Shown here: piece after piece, positions 54,629 to 62,402 of the stretch
Layout: each line of letters begins with the position of its first letter
Numbering within the stretch: position 1 is the first letter of the stretch
Assembly (NCBI GenBank): GCA_016718805.1
Contig: JADKCP010000004.1
Span: 186,001-250,000, forward strand
Reading direction: 5' to 3'
Length of the DNA stretch: 64,000 nucleotides
From: Bacteroidota bacterium
GTDB taxonomy: Bacteria; Bacteroidota; Bacteroidia; UBA4408
The notes under the pieces: generated by a model
What the model saw: only the letters and a program-made list of their open reading frames with translations
Database searches by the model: none
What the model was told of the DNA's origin: nothing
Translations under genes and position numbers: made by a program

Positions 54629-57154
54629 ATGTTTTTAAAATTTAACAGCCTTTTCATCTTCCTTATATTTTCTTTGAATATATCTGCCCAACAACTAATT
54701 GGTAGTTCTGTTGATGAATTTAATCCTGCACTTTCACGTTCTTATGAACTTGGAGGCGTAACAGTTAAAGGAACTCAGTTTTTAGATAATACCGTTTTGG
54801 TTAACCTCTCAGGCTTAGTTATTGGCGATAATATTGAAGTCCCGGGTGAGCCTATTACTAAGGCTATTCGTAATTTATGGGAACAAAATTTATTTTCTGA
54901 TATTTCAATTTCTGTAGACAGAATTCAAAATGGAACCATTTTTTTACAAATTGATGTAACTGAACTTCCCCGCCTATCGCGATTTTCATTTAGTGGTTTA
55001 AAAAAATCAGATGCAGATGATATCCGCGAAAAAATAAAATTAATAAAAGGAAAAATTGTAAACGAAAATTTAATCGTCACTACCCGAAACAAAGTAATGG
55101 AACACTTTGTTGACAAAGGATTTTTAAACACAAGCGTTGTTGTTGAACAAAAACTCGATACTACTCAAGCCAACAGTGTAATTTTATATATTACTGTTCA
55201 TAAGGGAAAAAAAGTAAAGATTCACGACATACAATTTGAAGGAAATGCTTCCATCGTTTCTCGAAAACTAAGAAAAGCAATGAAGGATACTAAACGCAAG
55301 AAATGGTATACCTTTTACAATACCTCAAAATACATTGCTGAAACATATGAAAAAGACAAGCAGCATGTAATTGACAAATACAATAGCAAAGGATTCAGGG
55401 ATGCAAAAATTGTACAAGATACGGTGTATAAGTATTCGAAAAACCGTTTAAACATCAAGCTCACCATTGATGAAGGCAAAAAATATTACTTCCGAAATAT
55501 AACTTGGATTGGAAATTCCAAACATACTACCAAAGAACTTAGCTCAATATTGGGCATAAAGCGAGGCGATGTTTTTGACCAAAGTTTATTGGATCAAAAA
55601 CTTCAAATGAACCAAGAAGGAAGAGACGTATCTTCTTTATATATGGATGATGGTTATTTATTCTTTCAAGTTACCCCGGTTGAAATTTTAGTAGAAAATG
55701 ACTCAATCGATTTTGAAATGCGTATTTATGAAGGGAAGCAAGCAATTATTAATAAAGTTACCGTTATTGGAAATACTAAAACAAACGATCGCGTAATTAT
55801 GCGCGAAATACGAACCAAACCCGGACAATTATTTAGTCGTGCCGATATTATTCGTTCACAACGCGAATTGGCGCAATTGAGCTACTTTGATGCAGAAAAA
55901 TTAGGAGTGAATCCTAAACCTAATCCAACAGATGGTACGGTTGATATTGAGTACATCGTTGAGGAAAAACCCAGCGATCAAATTGAGTTGTCAGGAGGTT
56001 GGGGAAATAAAACTGTGGTTGGAACGCTTGGTGTTTCTTTTAACAATTTTTCGACCCGTAATTTTTTAAAGAAGAATACCTGGAGACCTTTGCCTGCCGG
56101 AGATGGACAAACACTGAGTATTCGGGCACAATCAAATGGATTGCAGTACCAAAGTTACAACCTAACTTTTGTTGAGCCTTGGCTGGGTGGGAAAAAACCA
56201 AATTCATTTAGCGTTTCGGCATATTATTCAGTGTTGTCAAATGCACTTAAACGAAGTAACCCTGAACGACGTTCTTTAAATATTTATAACTTAAGCGTAG
56301 GTCTAGGAAAACGTTTGCAGGTGCCCGATGATTACTTTACATTTTACAACGAACTCAATTATCAATACTACGTTTTAAACAATTACAATATTGGTGTATT
56401 CTCTGTATCAAATGGTTTTTTTAACAACTTTAGTTACCGAGCAAATTTATCGAGAAACTCAATAGATGCGCCTATTTATCCGCGCAAGGGCTCACAAATA
56501 TCGCTTTCTGTTCAACTTACTCCTCCTTACTCATTACTTCGTAAAAAGGATAAGGATGGAAACGAAATTGATTATGCAACTGCCGATGAACAAGAGCGTT
56601 ATCGCTTTATTGAATACCACAAATGGAAATTTACAGCTAGTTGGTTTACCCCTATTGATAAAGATCAAAAACTAGTTTTAAATGCCAAAGCAGGATTTGG
56701 CTTCTTAGGAATGTACAATACAAGTATTGGAATTTCTCCTTTTGAACGATTTTATCTTGGAGGTAGTGGATTAAGCGGGTTTTCACAATTTGATGGACGT
56801 GAAATTATTGCGCTACGTGGATACGAAGACGGAGCTGTTTCACCAACTAATGGTGCAAGTGCTATTGCTAAATATACAATGGAGTTGCGCTATCCAGTAT
56901 CGTTGAATCCTAGCGCTACAATTTATGGTTTGGTTTTTGCCGAGGCAGGGAACTCTTGGGGAAGTATCAAAAAGTTTAATCCATTTGAGGTGAAAAGACA
57001 GGCCGGCTGCGGTGTTCGAATTTTCCTACCAATGTTTGGATTACTTGGGTTAGATTATGGATGGGGCTTTGACAATATTCCCGGTCGTGAAGACACCGGA
57101 AATGGAAAAGGCCGTTTTAATTTTACCATCGGTGCAAATCTGGGAGATTTATAA
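54629..57154 (+). CDS. bamA: Outer-membrane protein assembly factor BamA
   Basis: 841 residues with a signal peptide (to about residue 20, NISAQ). POTRA domains fill about residues 40-430 (VTVKGTQFLDNTVLVNLSGL, FSGLKKSDADDIREKI, IQFEGNASIVSRKLRKAM, ITWIGNSKHTTKELSSIL, VTVIGNTKTNDRVIMREI). The Omp85 barrel follows (ELSGGWGNKTVVGTLGVSFNNFS to the end), with the conserved region YLGGSGLSGFSQFDGREIIALRGYEDG and a final GLLGLDYGWGFD...TIGANLGDL strand. It inserts beta-barrel proteins in the outer membrane, including the PorP and PorG types seen in this window. The two chaperone genes follow at 46 and 30 bp. Confidence 0.96.
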   Translation: MFLKFNSLFIFLIFSLNISAQQLIGSSVDEFNPALSRSYELGGVTVKGTQFLDNTVLVNLSGLVIGDNIEVPGEPITKAIRNLWEQNLFSDISISVDRIQNGTIFLQIDVTELPRLSRFSFSGLKKSDADDIREKIKLIKGKIVNENLIVTTRNKVMEHFVDKGFLNTSVVVEQKLDTTQANSVILYITVHKGKKVKIHDIQFEGNASIVSRKLRKAMKDTKRKKWYTFYNTSKYIAETYEKDKQHVIDKYNSKGFRDAKIVQDTVYKYSKNRLNIKLTIDEGKKYYFRNITWIGNSKHTTKELSSILGIKRGDVFDQSLLDQKLQMNQEGRDVSSLYMDDGYLFFQVTPVEILVENDSIDFEMRIYEGKQAIINKVTVIGNTKTNDRVIMREIRTKPGQLFSRADIIRSQRELAQLSYFDAEKLGVNPKPNPTDGTVDIEYIVEEKPSDQIELSGGWGNKTVVGTLGVSFNNFSTRNFLKKNTWRPLPAGDGQTLSIRAQSNGLQYQSYNLTFVEPWLGGKKPNSFSVSAYYSVLSNALKRSNPERRSLNIYNLSVGLGKRLQVPDDYFTFYNELNYQYYVLNNYNIGVFSVSNGFFNNFSYRANLSRNSIDAPIYPRKGSQISLSVQLTPPYSLLRKKDKDGNEIDYATADEQERYRFIEYHKWKFTASWFTPIDKDQKLVLNAKAGFGFLGMYNTSIGISPFERFYLGGSGLSGFSQFDGREIIALRGYEDGAVSPTNGASAIAKYTMELRYPVSLNPSATIYGLVFAEAGNSWGSIKKFNPFEVKRQAGCGVRIFLPMFGLLGLDYGWGFDNIPGREDTGNGKGRFNFTIGANLGDL

Positions 57155-57200
57155 TATGAGTATTTTTAGTATTTTCGCGCACTTTTAACAGTTTAAAAAA

Positions 57201-57806
57201 ATGAAAAAAGTAATTTTTGTAATCGGACTATTAATTAGCACCACACAGTTATCATTCGGTCAAAAATATGCCTACATCGATAGCGATTATATTTTGGCCA
57301 ATACACCAGAGTATAAATCCGCGCAAACTCAAATCGACAATATTTCGATTCAGTGGCAAAAAGAGGTTGAGGCTAAGTATTCTGAAATTGATAAACTTTA
57401 TAAAGCTTTTCAGGCTGAAGAAGTTTTGCTTACTGAGGAAATGAAGAAAAAAAGAGAAAGTGAAATTATCGCCAAAGAAAAAGAAGCAAAAGATTTACAA
57501 AAACAACATTTTGGCGTTGATGGCGATTTATTTAAGAAACGTCAAGAACTAGTAAAACCTTTACAAGATAAAATATACAATGCAGTTAAAACAATCGCCG
57601 AAAAAGGATCCTACGCGGTTATCTTTGACAAGTCAAGTGATTTAAGTATGTTGTATGCAAATCCAAAATACGATAAAAGTGATGAGGTATTAGATGCAAT
57701 GGGCCTTAAAAAAGGATACAAAGCTGCCGATGCCGCTAAAAAACCGGTTAAAACCCCTACTCCCAAACCATCAACTCCCGGTAGTACAACACCTGAAAAA
57801 AAGTAA
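57201..57806 (+). CDS. OmpH/Skp family periplasmic chaperone, copy 1
   Basis: 201 residues. A signal peptide (to about residue 21, LSFGQ) precedes the OmpH opening KYAYIDSDYILANTPEYKSAQ and a long coiled-coil arm (Lys/Glu-rich, about 45-120), then VIFDKSSDLSMLYANPKYDKSDEVL. The tail is rich in Pro, Thr and Lys (PVKTPTPKPSTPGSTTPEKK), absent from copy 2's family core. Skp trimers carry unfolded outer-membrane proteins to BamA, encoded just upstream. Paired skp genes after bamA are usual in Bacteroidota. Confidence 0.93.
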   Translation: MKKVIFVIGLLISTTQLSFGQKYAYIDSDYILANTPEYKSAQTQIDNISIQWQKEVEAKYSEIDKLYKAFQAEEVLLTEEMKKKRESEIIAKEKEAKDLQKQHFGVDGDLFKKRQELVKPLQDKIYNAVKTIAEKGSYAVIFDKSSDLSMLYANPKYDKSDEVLDAMGLKKGYKAADAAKKPVKTPTPKPSTPGSTTPEKK

Positions 57807-57836
57807 ATTAAACCAACAATTAAATTCAAAACAAGC

Positions 57837-58406
57837 ATGAAGAAACTAGTAAAATTAGCCGCAGTATTTATTCTTATTCTATCCTCAATCGGTACAGTAA
57901 ATGCTCAAAAAGTTGCACACATAAATTTAAACGATTTGTTGTTGTTACTACCTGAACGTAAAAAAGCTGAAAATGATATTCAAGAATATGCTAAACAACT
58001 GGATGGCCAATTAAAAACCATGAGCAATGAATACGATGCAAAAATTTCTGACTATCAAGCTAAGGAAGCTTTAATGACTGAGCCTATAAAAGCTGATAAA
58101 CAAAAAGAAATTGGCGATTTAGAAGAGCGCATCAAAGCATTTCAACAAACGGCACAGGAAAGCTTACAGAAAAAACAAAACGACCTGCTTGAGCCTATGA
58201 TCAATACAGCTAAAAAAGCAATTGAAGATGTTTGTAAAGAGAATGGTTTTAAAAGCTGCATCGACAGTAGTGCCGGAGTTTTATTATACAGCGATTCTTC
58301 CGACGATATTATGGCTTTAGTTAAAAAGAAATTAAACCTGACCGACGCTCCTGCAACAGAGAAAAAAGAGGAAACAAAAACACCTGATAAAAAAACAGGT
58401 AAGTAA
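57837..58406 (+). CDS. OmpH/Skp family periplasmic chaperone, copy 2
   Basis: 189 residues. Signal peptide (to about residue 22, GTVNAQ), then KVAHINLNDLLLLLPERKKAEND, a coiled-coil arm with the element DYQAKEALMTEPIKADKQKE, and a C-terminal end CIDSSAGVLLYSDSSDDIMALVKKKL followed by a Lys/Glu/Thr tail. It is diverged from copy 1, so the two have probably split duties or clients. It is the last gene before an intrinsic terminator. Confidence 0.93.
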   Translation: MKKLVKLAAVFILILSSIGTVNAQKVAHINLNDLLLLLPERKKAENDIQEYAKQLDGQLKTMSNEYDAKISDYQAKEALMTEPIKADKQKEIGDLEERIKAFQQTAQESLQKKQNDLLEPMINTAKKAIEDVCKENGFKSCIDSSAGVLLYSDSSDDIMALVKKKLNLTDAPATEKKEETKTPDKKTGK

Positions 58407-58420
58407 TTTAACTACATTTT

Positions 58421-58454
58421 AAAAAATCCCACTGCTTGCTCAGTGGGATTTTTT
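58421..58454 (+). terminator. Intrinsic terminator between the skp pair and murI
   Basis: The 14-bp inverted repeat (58421-58434 with 58441-58454) has core ATCCCACTG / CAGTGGGAT, loop CTTGCT and a T run at 58449-58454. It begins 15 bp after the skp stop and ends only 27 bp before the murI start, so murI needs read-through or its own promoter. Confidence 0.88.
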
Positions 58455-58481
58455 ATTTTCACCCATTCAATAATTCATACT

Positions 58482-59303
58482 TTGCAAAAAAGTCCAATAG
58501 GTATTTTTGATTCAGGTTATGGCGGGCTAACTGTTTTAAAAGAAATAGTAGCACAGTTGCCACAATATGATTATTTGTATTTGGGCGATAATGCACGCGC
58601 ACCCTATGGAACACGCTCGTTTGAAACAGTATATGCATATACCCTGGAATGCGTCAAAAAATTATTTGACCTTAACTGTCAATTGGTAATACTTGCATGC
58701 AATACAGCTTCTGCAAAAGCCTTACGTACAATTCAACAAAAAGATTTACCTCATTTAGGTCCTTCTAAGCGTGTTCTAGGGGTAATACGGCCGACAAGTG
58801 AAATTGTGGGTAAATCAAGCAAAACAGGTCACGTAGGGGTATTAGGAACCAACGGTACTGTTACTTCAAACTCCTACCCCATTGAAATCGCGAAGTTCTT
58901 CCCAGGCATGGTAGTTACACAGGAAGCTTGTCCCATGTGGGTTCCCTTGGTTGAAAACAGAGAATTTGAATCGGAAGGAGCAAATTATTTCATTCAAAAA
59001 AACATATCGAGTTTATTGGCTAAAGATGCGTTAATTGATACCATCATACTTGGATGCACCCATTATCCTTTGCTACTAAACAAAATTAAAGCTTACTTAC
59101 CGGCGCACATCACACTGCTTTCTCAAGGTGAACTAGTTGCCAAGAGTTTAAGCGATTACTTACTTCGTCATTCGGAAATGGAAAGCAGCTGCAGTAAAGG
59201 AAAAGAAATTGAATTTTACACCACCGATTCGAGTGAAAATTTTGACGAATCAGCCAGCATCTTTTTTGGCAAAGAAGTTAAATCAAAACACCTACAGTTA
59301 TAG
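58482..59303 (+). CDS. murI: Glutamate racemase
   Basis: 273 residues from a TTG start chosen because MQKSPIGIFDSGYGGL aligns with the usual MurI N-terminus. An in-frame GTG at 58443 falls inside the terminator stem and would add 13 unnatural residues. It makes D-glutamate for peptidoglycan. Catalytic residues are present: D10 in FDSGYGG, C73 in ACNTAS, C192 in GCTHYPLL. It closes the porG-uppS-bamA-skp-skp-murI order and is convergent with the hexapeptide-repeat gene, 7 bp between the stops. Confidence 0.93.
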   Translation: MQKSPIGIFDSGYGGLTVLKEIVAQLPQYDYLYLGDNARAPYGTRSFETVYAYTLECVKKLFDLNCQLVILACNTASAKALRTIQQKDLPHLGPSKRVLGVIRPTSEIVGKSSKTGHVGVLGTNGTVTSNSYPIEIAKFFPGMVVTQEACPMWVPLVENREFESEGANYFIQKNISSLLAKDALIDTIILGCTHYPLLLNKIKAYLPAHITLLSQGELVAKSLSDYLLRHSEMESSCSKGKEIEFYTTDSSENFDESASIFFGKEVKSKHLQL

Positions 59304-59310
59304 TAGTTAA

Positions 59311-59826
59311 TTATTCCTGAAACCAGGAAGCGTACATGCTGTAATTATTAGCAATACGATTAATTTCACCTGCTATAAGTTGTTCCGAAATATTTTTGAT
59401 TTTTTTCGCAGGTACACCGGCATAGATACTACCCGATTCTACTACTGTATTTTCAAGTATAACAGCACCTGCCGCAATAATTGTATTAGAGTGAACAATA
59501 CAATTATCCATAACTATAGCACCCATTCCAATTAACACATTGTCGTGTATAGTGCAACCATGCACAATCGCATTGTGACCAATAGAAACATTATTACCTA
59601 TTTGTGTTTTTGTTTTTTGATAGGTACAATGAATCACCGCCCCATCTTGAATATTCACCTGATTGCCAATGCGGATACTATTTACATCACCCCTCACTAC
59701 AGCATTAAACCAAAAGCTGCAATTGTTACCAGCAATTACATCACCAACAATAGTAGCATTTTCGGCTAAATAACAATTGATCCCAAACTTTGGAAGAATA
59801 CCTTTTACCGGTTTAATTAATGCCAT
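59311..59826 (-). CDS. Gamma-carbonic-anhydrase-like hexapeptide-repeat protein
   Basis: 171 residues forming a left-handed beta-helix of hexapeptide repeats (for example ATIVGDVIAG, NQVNIQDGAVI, IGNNVSIGHNAIVHG). The three zinc-ligand histidines of gamma carbonic anhydrases are in place: H66, H84 and H89; the RGD near 45-47 is also typical. The C-terminal helix is standard (SEQLIAGEINRIANNYSMYASWF). Family members (YrdA, PaaY types) may be active carbonic anhydrases or acyl-CoA-related enzymes; the sequence does not separate these. It follows the DAHP synthase gene on the same strand after 92 bp. Confidence 0.9.
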   Translation of the reverse strand: MALIKPVKGILPKFGINCYLAENATIVGDVIAGNNCSFWFNAVVRGDVNSIRIGNQVNIQDGAVIHCTYQKTKTQIGNNVSIGHNAIVHGCTIHDNVLIGMGAIVMDNCIVHSNTIIAAGAVILENTVVESGSIYAGVPAKKIKNISEQLIAGEINRIANNYSMYASWFQE

Positions 59827-59918
59827 AATTTACTGTTTCTCAATAGTTTTTTACCTTTTGCAGCTGTGTGATGTAGTAAGAATTGCGCTACAATTTCTAA
59901 TCAAAGGCAAACTAGATT

Positions 59919-61043
59919 CTACTTTAATATTTCGCTTTTTGATTTACCGATTTCTGCTTCAACATTCATTATTTCAGCCTGTATTCGGATACTTTCGTCG
60001 TGTATTAACAAATATAATTGTTTGATAAATTCTTCGCTTAACCCAAGTGCTAATCCCGAATTCATTTGACTTTTTAATATTTCTTTCCAACGGTTTACTT
60101 GTAAAATAGTAACCTTATTATCGCGTTTAAACGCAGCTATTTCTTCAACCATTTTCATTCGTTGCGCCAATAATTGCAACAATTCCTCATCGGTACAATT
60201 AATTTTATCACGCAATAGCATCAACTTGCTCTTAAATTCTTCATTCTCTGAATGGGAATCACGAATCTGAAGTGCAGTAATAATTTCATTCAGGTGTAAA
60301 GGAGTAATTTGTTGTTGTGCATCGCTTAATGCAACACTAGGATTACAATGTGTTTCGAGCATTAACCCGTCCAAATCAAGATCCATTGCTTTTTGTGAGA
60401 TGTATGGAATTAATTCGGTACTCCCGCAAATATGGCTGGCATCACAAATTATTGGAAGGTCGGGAAAAACCGACTTTAATTCAATTACTAAATCCCACTT
60501 TGGTGCATTTCGGAAAGGGGTTGTATCGTAAGTATGAAATCCCCTGTGCACTGCAACCAACTTCGTAATGCCTGTTCGATTTAACCGTTCAAGGGCGCCC
60601 ATCCATAATTGCAAATCGGGATGAATTGGATTTTTTACAAAAACCGGAATATTTACTCCGCGCAATGAATCAGCTATTTCTTGAACATAAAATGGATTAA
60701 CTGTTGTTCGGGCACCTATCCATAACATATCCATTCCAGCGGCTAAGCACTCTTCAACATGATTGGCATTTGCTACTTCGGTAGCAATAGGCAAACCGGT
60801 TTCAGCTCTAACTCGCTTTAGCCAGCTTAACCCTACTGCTCCAACGCCTTCAAATGAATTCGGTCGTGTACGTGGTTTCCAAATACCTGCCCTAAAAATA
60901 GCATTCGGAAAATAGTGCGAAATTCCTTTAGCGGTTTCTAGTAATTGAGCTTCCGATTCGGCACTGCAGGGGCCGCATACCAATAAAGGCTTTCTGTTAA
61001 CAGGAAGCCAATTTGTTTCTAAGTGTAGTGAAATTGCTTTCAT
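59919..61043 (-). CDS. Bifunctional DAHP synthase / chorismate mutase
   Basis: 374 residues. The N-terminal part is a DAHP synthase of the KDPS-like class (CGPCSAES at 23-30, GIWKPRTRPNSFEG, VHRGFHTYDTTPFRN, ICDASHICGS, GLMLETHCNPSVALSDAQQQ). From about residue 270 a type II chorismate mutase domain follows (LRDKINCTDEELLQLLAQRMKMVEEIAAFKRDN). It starts the shikimate pathway and also channels chorismate to prephenate for Phe and Tyr. The fused form is typical of Bacteroidota, and the mutase part probably mediates feedback control by prephenate or aromatic acids. In the same window the organism encodes tyrosine degradation (hpd, hmgA). Confidence 0.94.
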   Translation of the reverse strand: MKAISLHLETNWLPVNRKPLLVCGPCSAESEAQLLETAKGISHYFPNAIFRAGIWKPRTRPNSFEGVGAVGLSWLKRVRAETGLPIATEVANANHVEECLAAGMDMLWIGARTTVNPFYVQEIADSLRGVNIPVFVKNPIHPDLQLWMGALERLNRTGITKLVAVHRGFHTYDTTPFRNAPKWDLVIELKSVFPDLPIICDASHICGSTELIPYISQKAMDLDLDGLMLETHCNPSVALSDAQQQITPLHLNEIITALQIRDSHSENEEFKSKLMLLRDKINCTDEELLQLLAQRMKMVEEIAAFKRDNKVTILQVNRWKEILKSQMNSGLALGLSEEFIKQLYLLIHDESIRIQAEIMNVEAEIGKSKSEILK

Positions 61044-61111
61044 TTATATTGACTACAAAGAACTTGAATTTTTAGATAGGAACGAAAAATCAGGCTAATT
61101 TTTTAAATGAT

Positions 61112-61119
61112 TATATTTG
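61112..61119 (+). promoter_or_regulatory. -7 box of the desaturase promoter
   Basis: TATATTTG followed by CACCG is the typical Bacteroidota -7 context, 22 bp before the ATG. No TTG stands at the expected -33 position. Confidence 0.45.
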
Positions 61120-61141
61120 CACCGTTTAATTTCAAAATAAA

Positions 61142-62212
61142 ATGGCAAAAGTTACCTTTAATAATAAATACAGTCCCTTTTTTGACGCTTTGAAATCCAA
61201 GGTTGATAATTATTTTACCAGCAACAATATTAAACCAGTAGGCAATTCAAAGTTATTTACCAAAGCTGCCATACTTATATCAACCGCAGTAATTATATAC
61301 TCTGTTCTCGTATTTTTTACCCCTCCAGTATGGATATCAGTATTACTATGCTGTTTGATGGGATTTAATTTGGCTGCCATTGGCTTTAACGTGATGCACG
61401 ATGGTGCCCATGGAAGTTTTAGTAATCACAAATGGGTAAATGAGATAATGGCTTATTCGCTCAATTTGATGGGAGGAAGCTCGTATTTATGGAAAATAAA
61501 ACACAATGTAATTCATCATACATATACGAATATTGAAGGTATGGACGATGATATCGACATTAAACCTTGGATGCGTGTAAATGTTGACCAACCTAAGTGG
61601 AAGATACATCGCTTTCAACACATTTATGGTTTATTTCTGTATGGATTATCTTATTTTATGTGGGTGTATTATTTAGATTTCAAAAAATATTTTACTCGTA
61701 AAATTGCTGAAAATAAAATGCGTAAAATGGAAACCAAGGAACACATTATTTTTTGGTTGAGTAAAATCGTTTACACCGGACTGTTTCTGGTTTTACCAAT
61801 TTATAAAGTTGGATTTTTAGATACACTTATTGGTTATAGTATCATCGTTTTAGTAACAGGAATTGTTATTTCTGTTGTTTTTCAATTGGCTCATGTGGTT
61901 GAAGACTTATCCTTCCCTGTACCCAACCCACAAAACAATAAAATTGAAAACGAATGGGCTGTTCATCAAATTGAAACCACTGCTAATTTTGCTACAAAAA
62001 GTAAATTGGTGAGTTGGTATGTTGGAGGACTAAATTTTCAAGTTGAACATCATTTATTTCCAAAAATAAGCCACGTTCATTATCCGCAAATAAACAAGTT
62101 TGTTCGCGAAACCTGTGAGCAATTTAATTTAAACTACCTCGAATTTCCTACCATGTTTGGTGCATTTAAATCGCACCTTTCGCATTTAAAGCATATTGGT
62201 GTAGCTGCCTAA
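61142..62212 (+). CDS. Membrane fatty acid desaturase (front-end type)
   Basis: 356 residues. The three histidine boxes of di-iron membrane desaturases are complete: HDGAH (86-90), HNVIHH (121-126) and QVEHH (300-304), the last with Gln as in front-end (delta-5/6-like) enzymes. Membrane helices are predicted around 45-85 (AAILISTAVIIYSVLVFFTPP, ISVLLCCLMGFNLAAIGF), about 165-180 and 205-255 (LFLVLPIYKVGFLDTLIGYSI). It introduces a double bond in membrane acyl chains; the position cannot be read from sequence. There is no fused cytochrome b5. It is monocistronic, with its own -7 box and intrinsic terminator. Confidence 0.93.
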   Translation: MAKVTFNNKYSPFFDALKSKVDNYFTSNNIKPVGNSKLFTKAAILISTAVIIYSVLVFFTPPVWISVLLCCLMGFNLAAIGFNVMHDGAHGSFSNHKWVNEIMAYSLNLMGGSSYLWKIKHNVIHHTYTNIEGMDDDIDIKPWMRVNVDQPKWKIHRFQHIYGLFLYGLSYFMWVYYLDFKKYFTRKIAENKMRKMETKEHIIFWLSKIVYTGLFLVLPIYKVGFLDTLIGYSIIVLVTGIVISVVFQLAHVVEDLSFPVPNPQNNKIENEWAVHQIETTANFATKSKLVSWYVGGLNFQVEHHLFPKISHVHYPQINKFVRETCEQFNLNYLEFPTMFGAFKSHLSHLKHIGVAA

Positions 62213-62216
62213 TTTT

Positions 62217-62242
62217 AAAAACCTCCTTCGGGAGGTTTTTTT
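62217..62242 (+). terminator. Intrinsic terminator of the desaturase gene
   Basis: AAAAACCTCC (62217-62226), tetraloop TTCG, GGAGGTTTTT (62231-62240) and further T. A perfect 10-bp stem with a very stable UUCG-type loop, starting 4 bp after the stop. Confidence 0.92.
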
Positions 62243-62377
62243 ATTTCAACTTTTTCGTGAACTGCTTGAAGTCTTTGTATAAACGTTTAGTATTCAATAC
62301 ATGATTACCTTCAAATCAACGAATTGTAATAGCAGCTATCTTACCAAAGTTTATCCGTAATTTCTCACTCAAATCAA

Positions 62378-62385
62378 TACATTTG
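62378..62385 (+). promoter_or_regulatory. -7 box of the polA promoter
   Basis: TACATTTG followed by C matches TAnnTTTG, 17 bp before the polA ATG. The -33 TTG is missing at the expected distance. The remaining intergenic sequence (62243-62377) shows nothing else. Confidence 0.4.
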
Positions 62386-62402
62386 CTTCTCAAATTTTAA
62401 CA

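Noticed and set aside
58443..58481. GTG start for murI giving 13 extra residues
   Set aside because: The codons lie within the terminator stem and T run, and the family N-terminus begins at the TTG at 58482.
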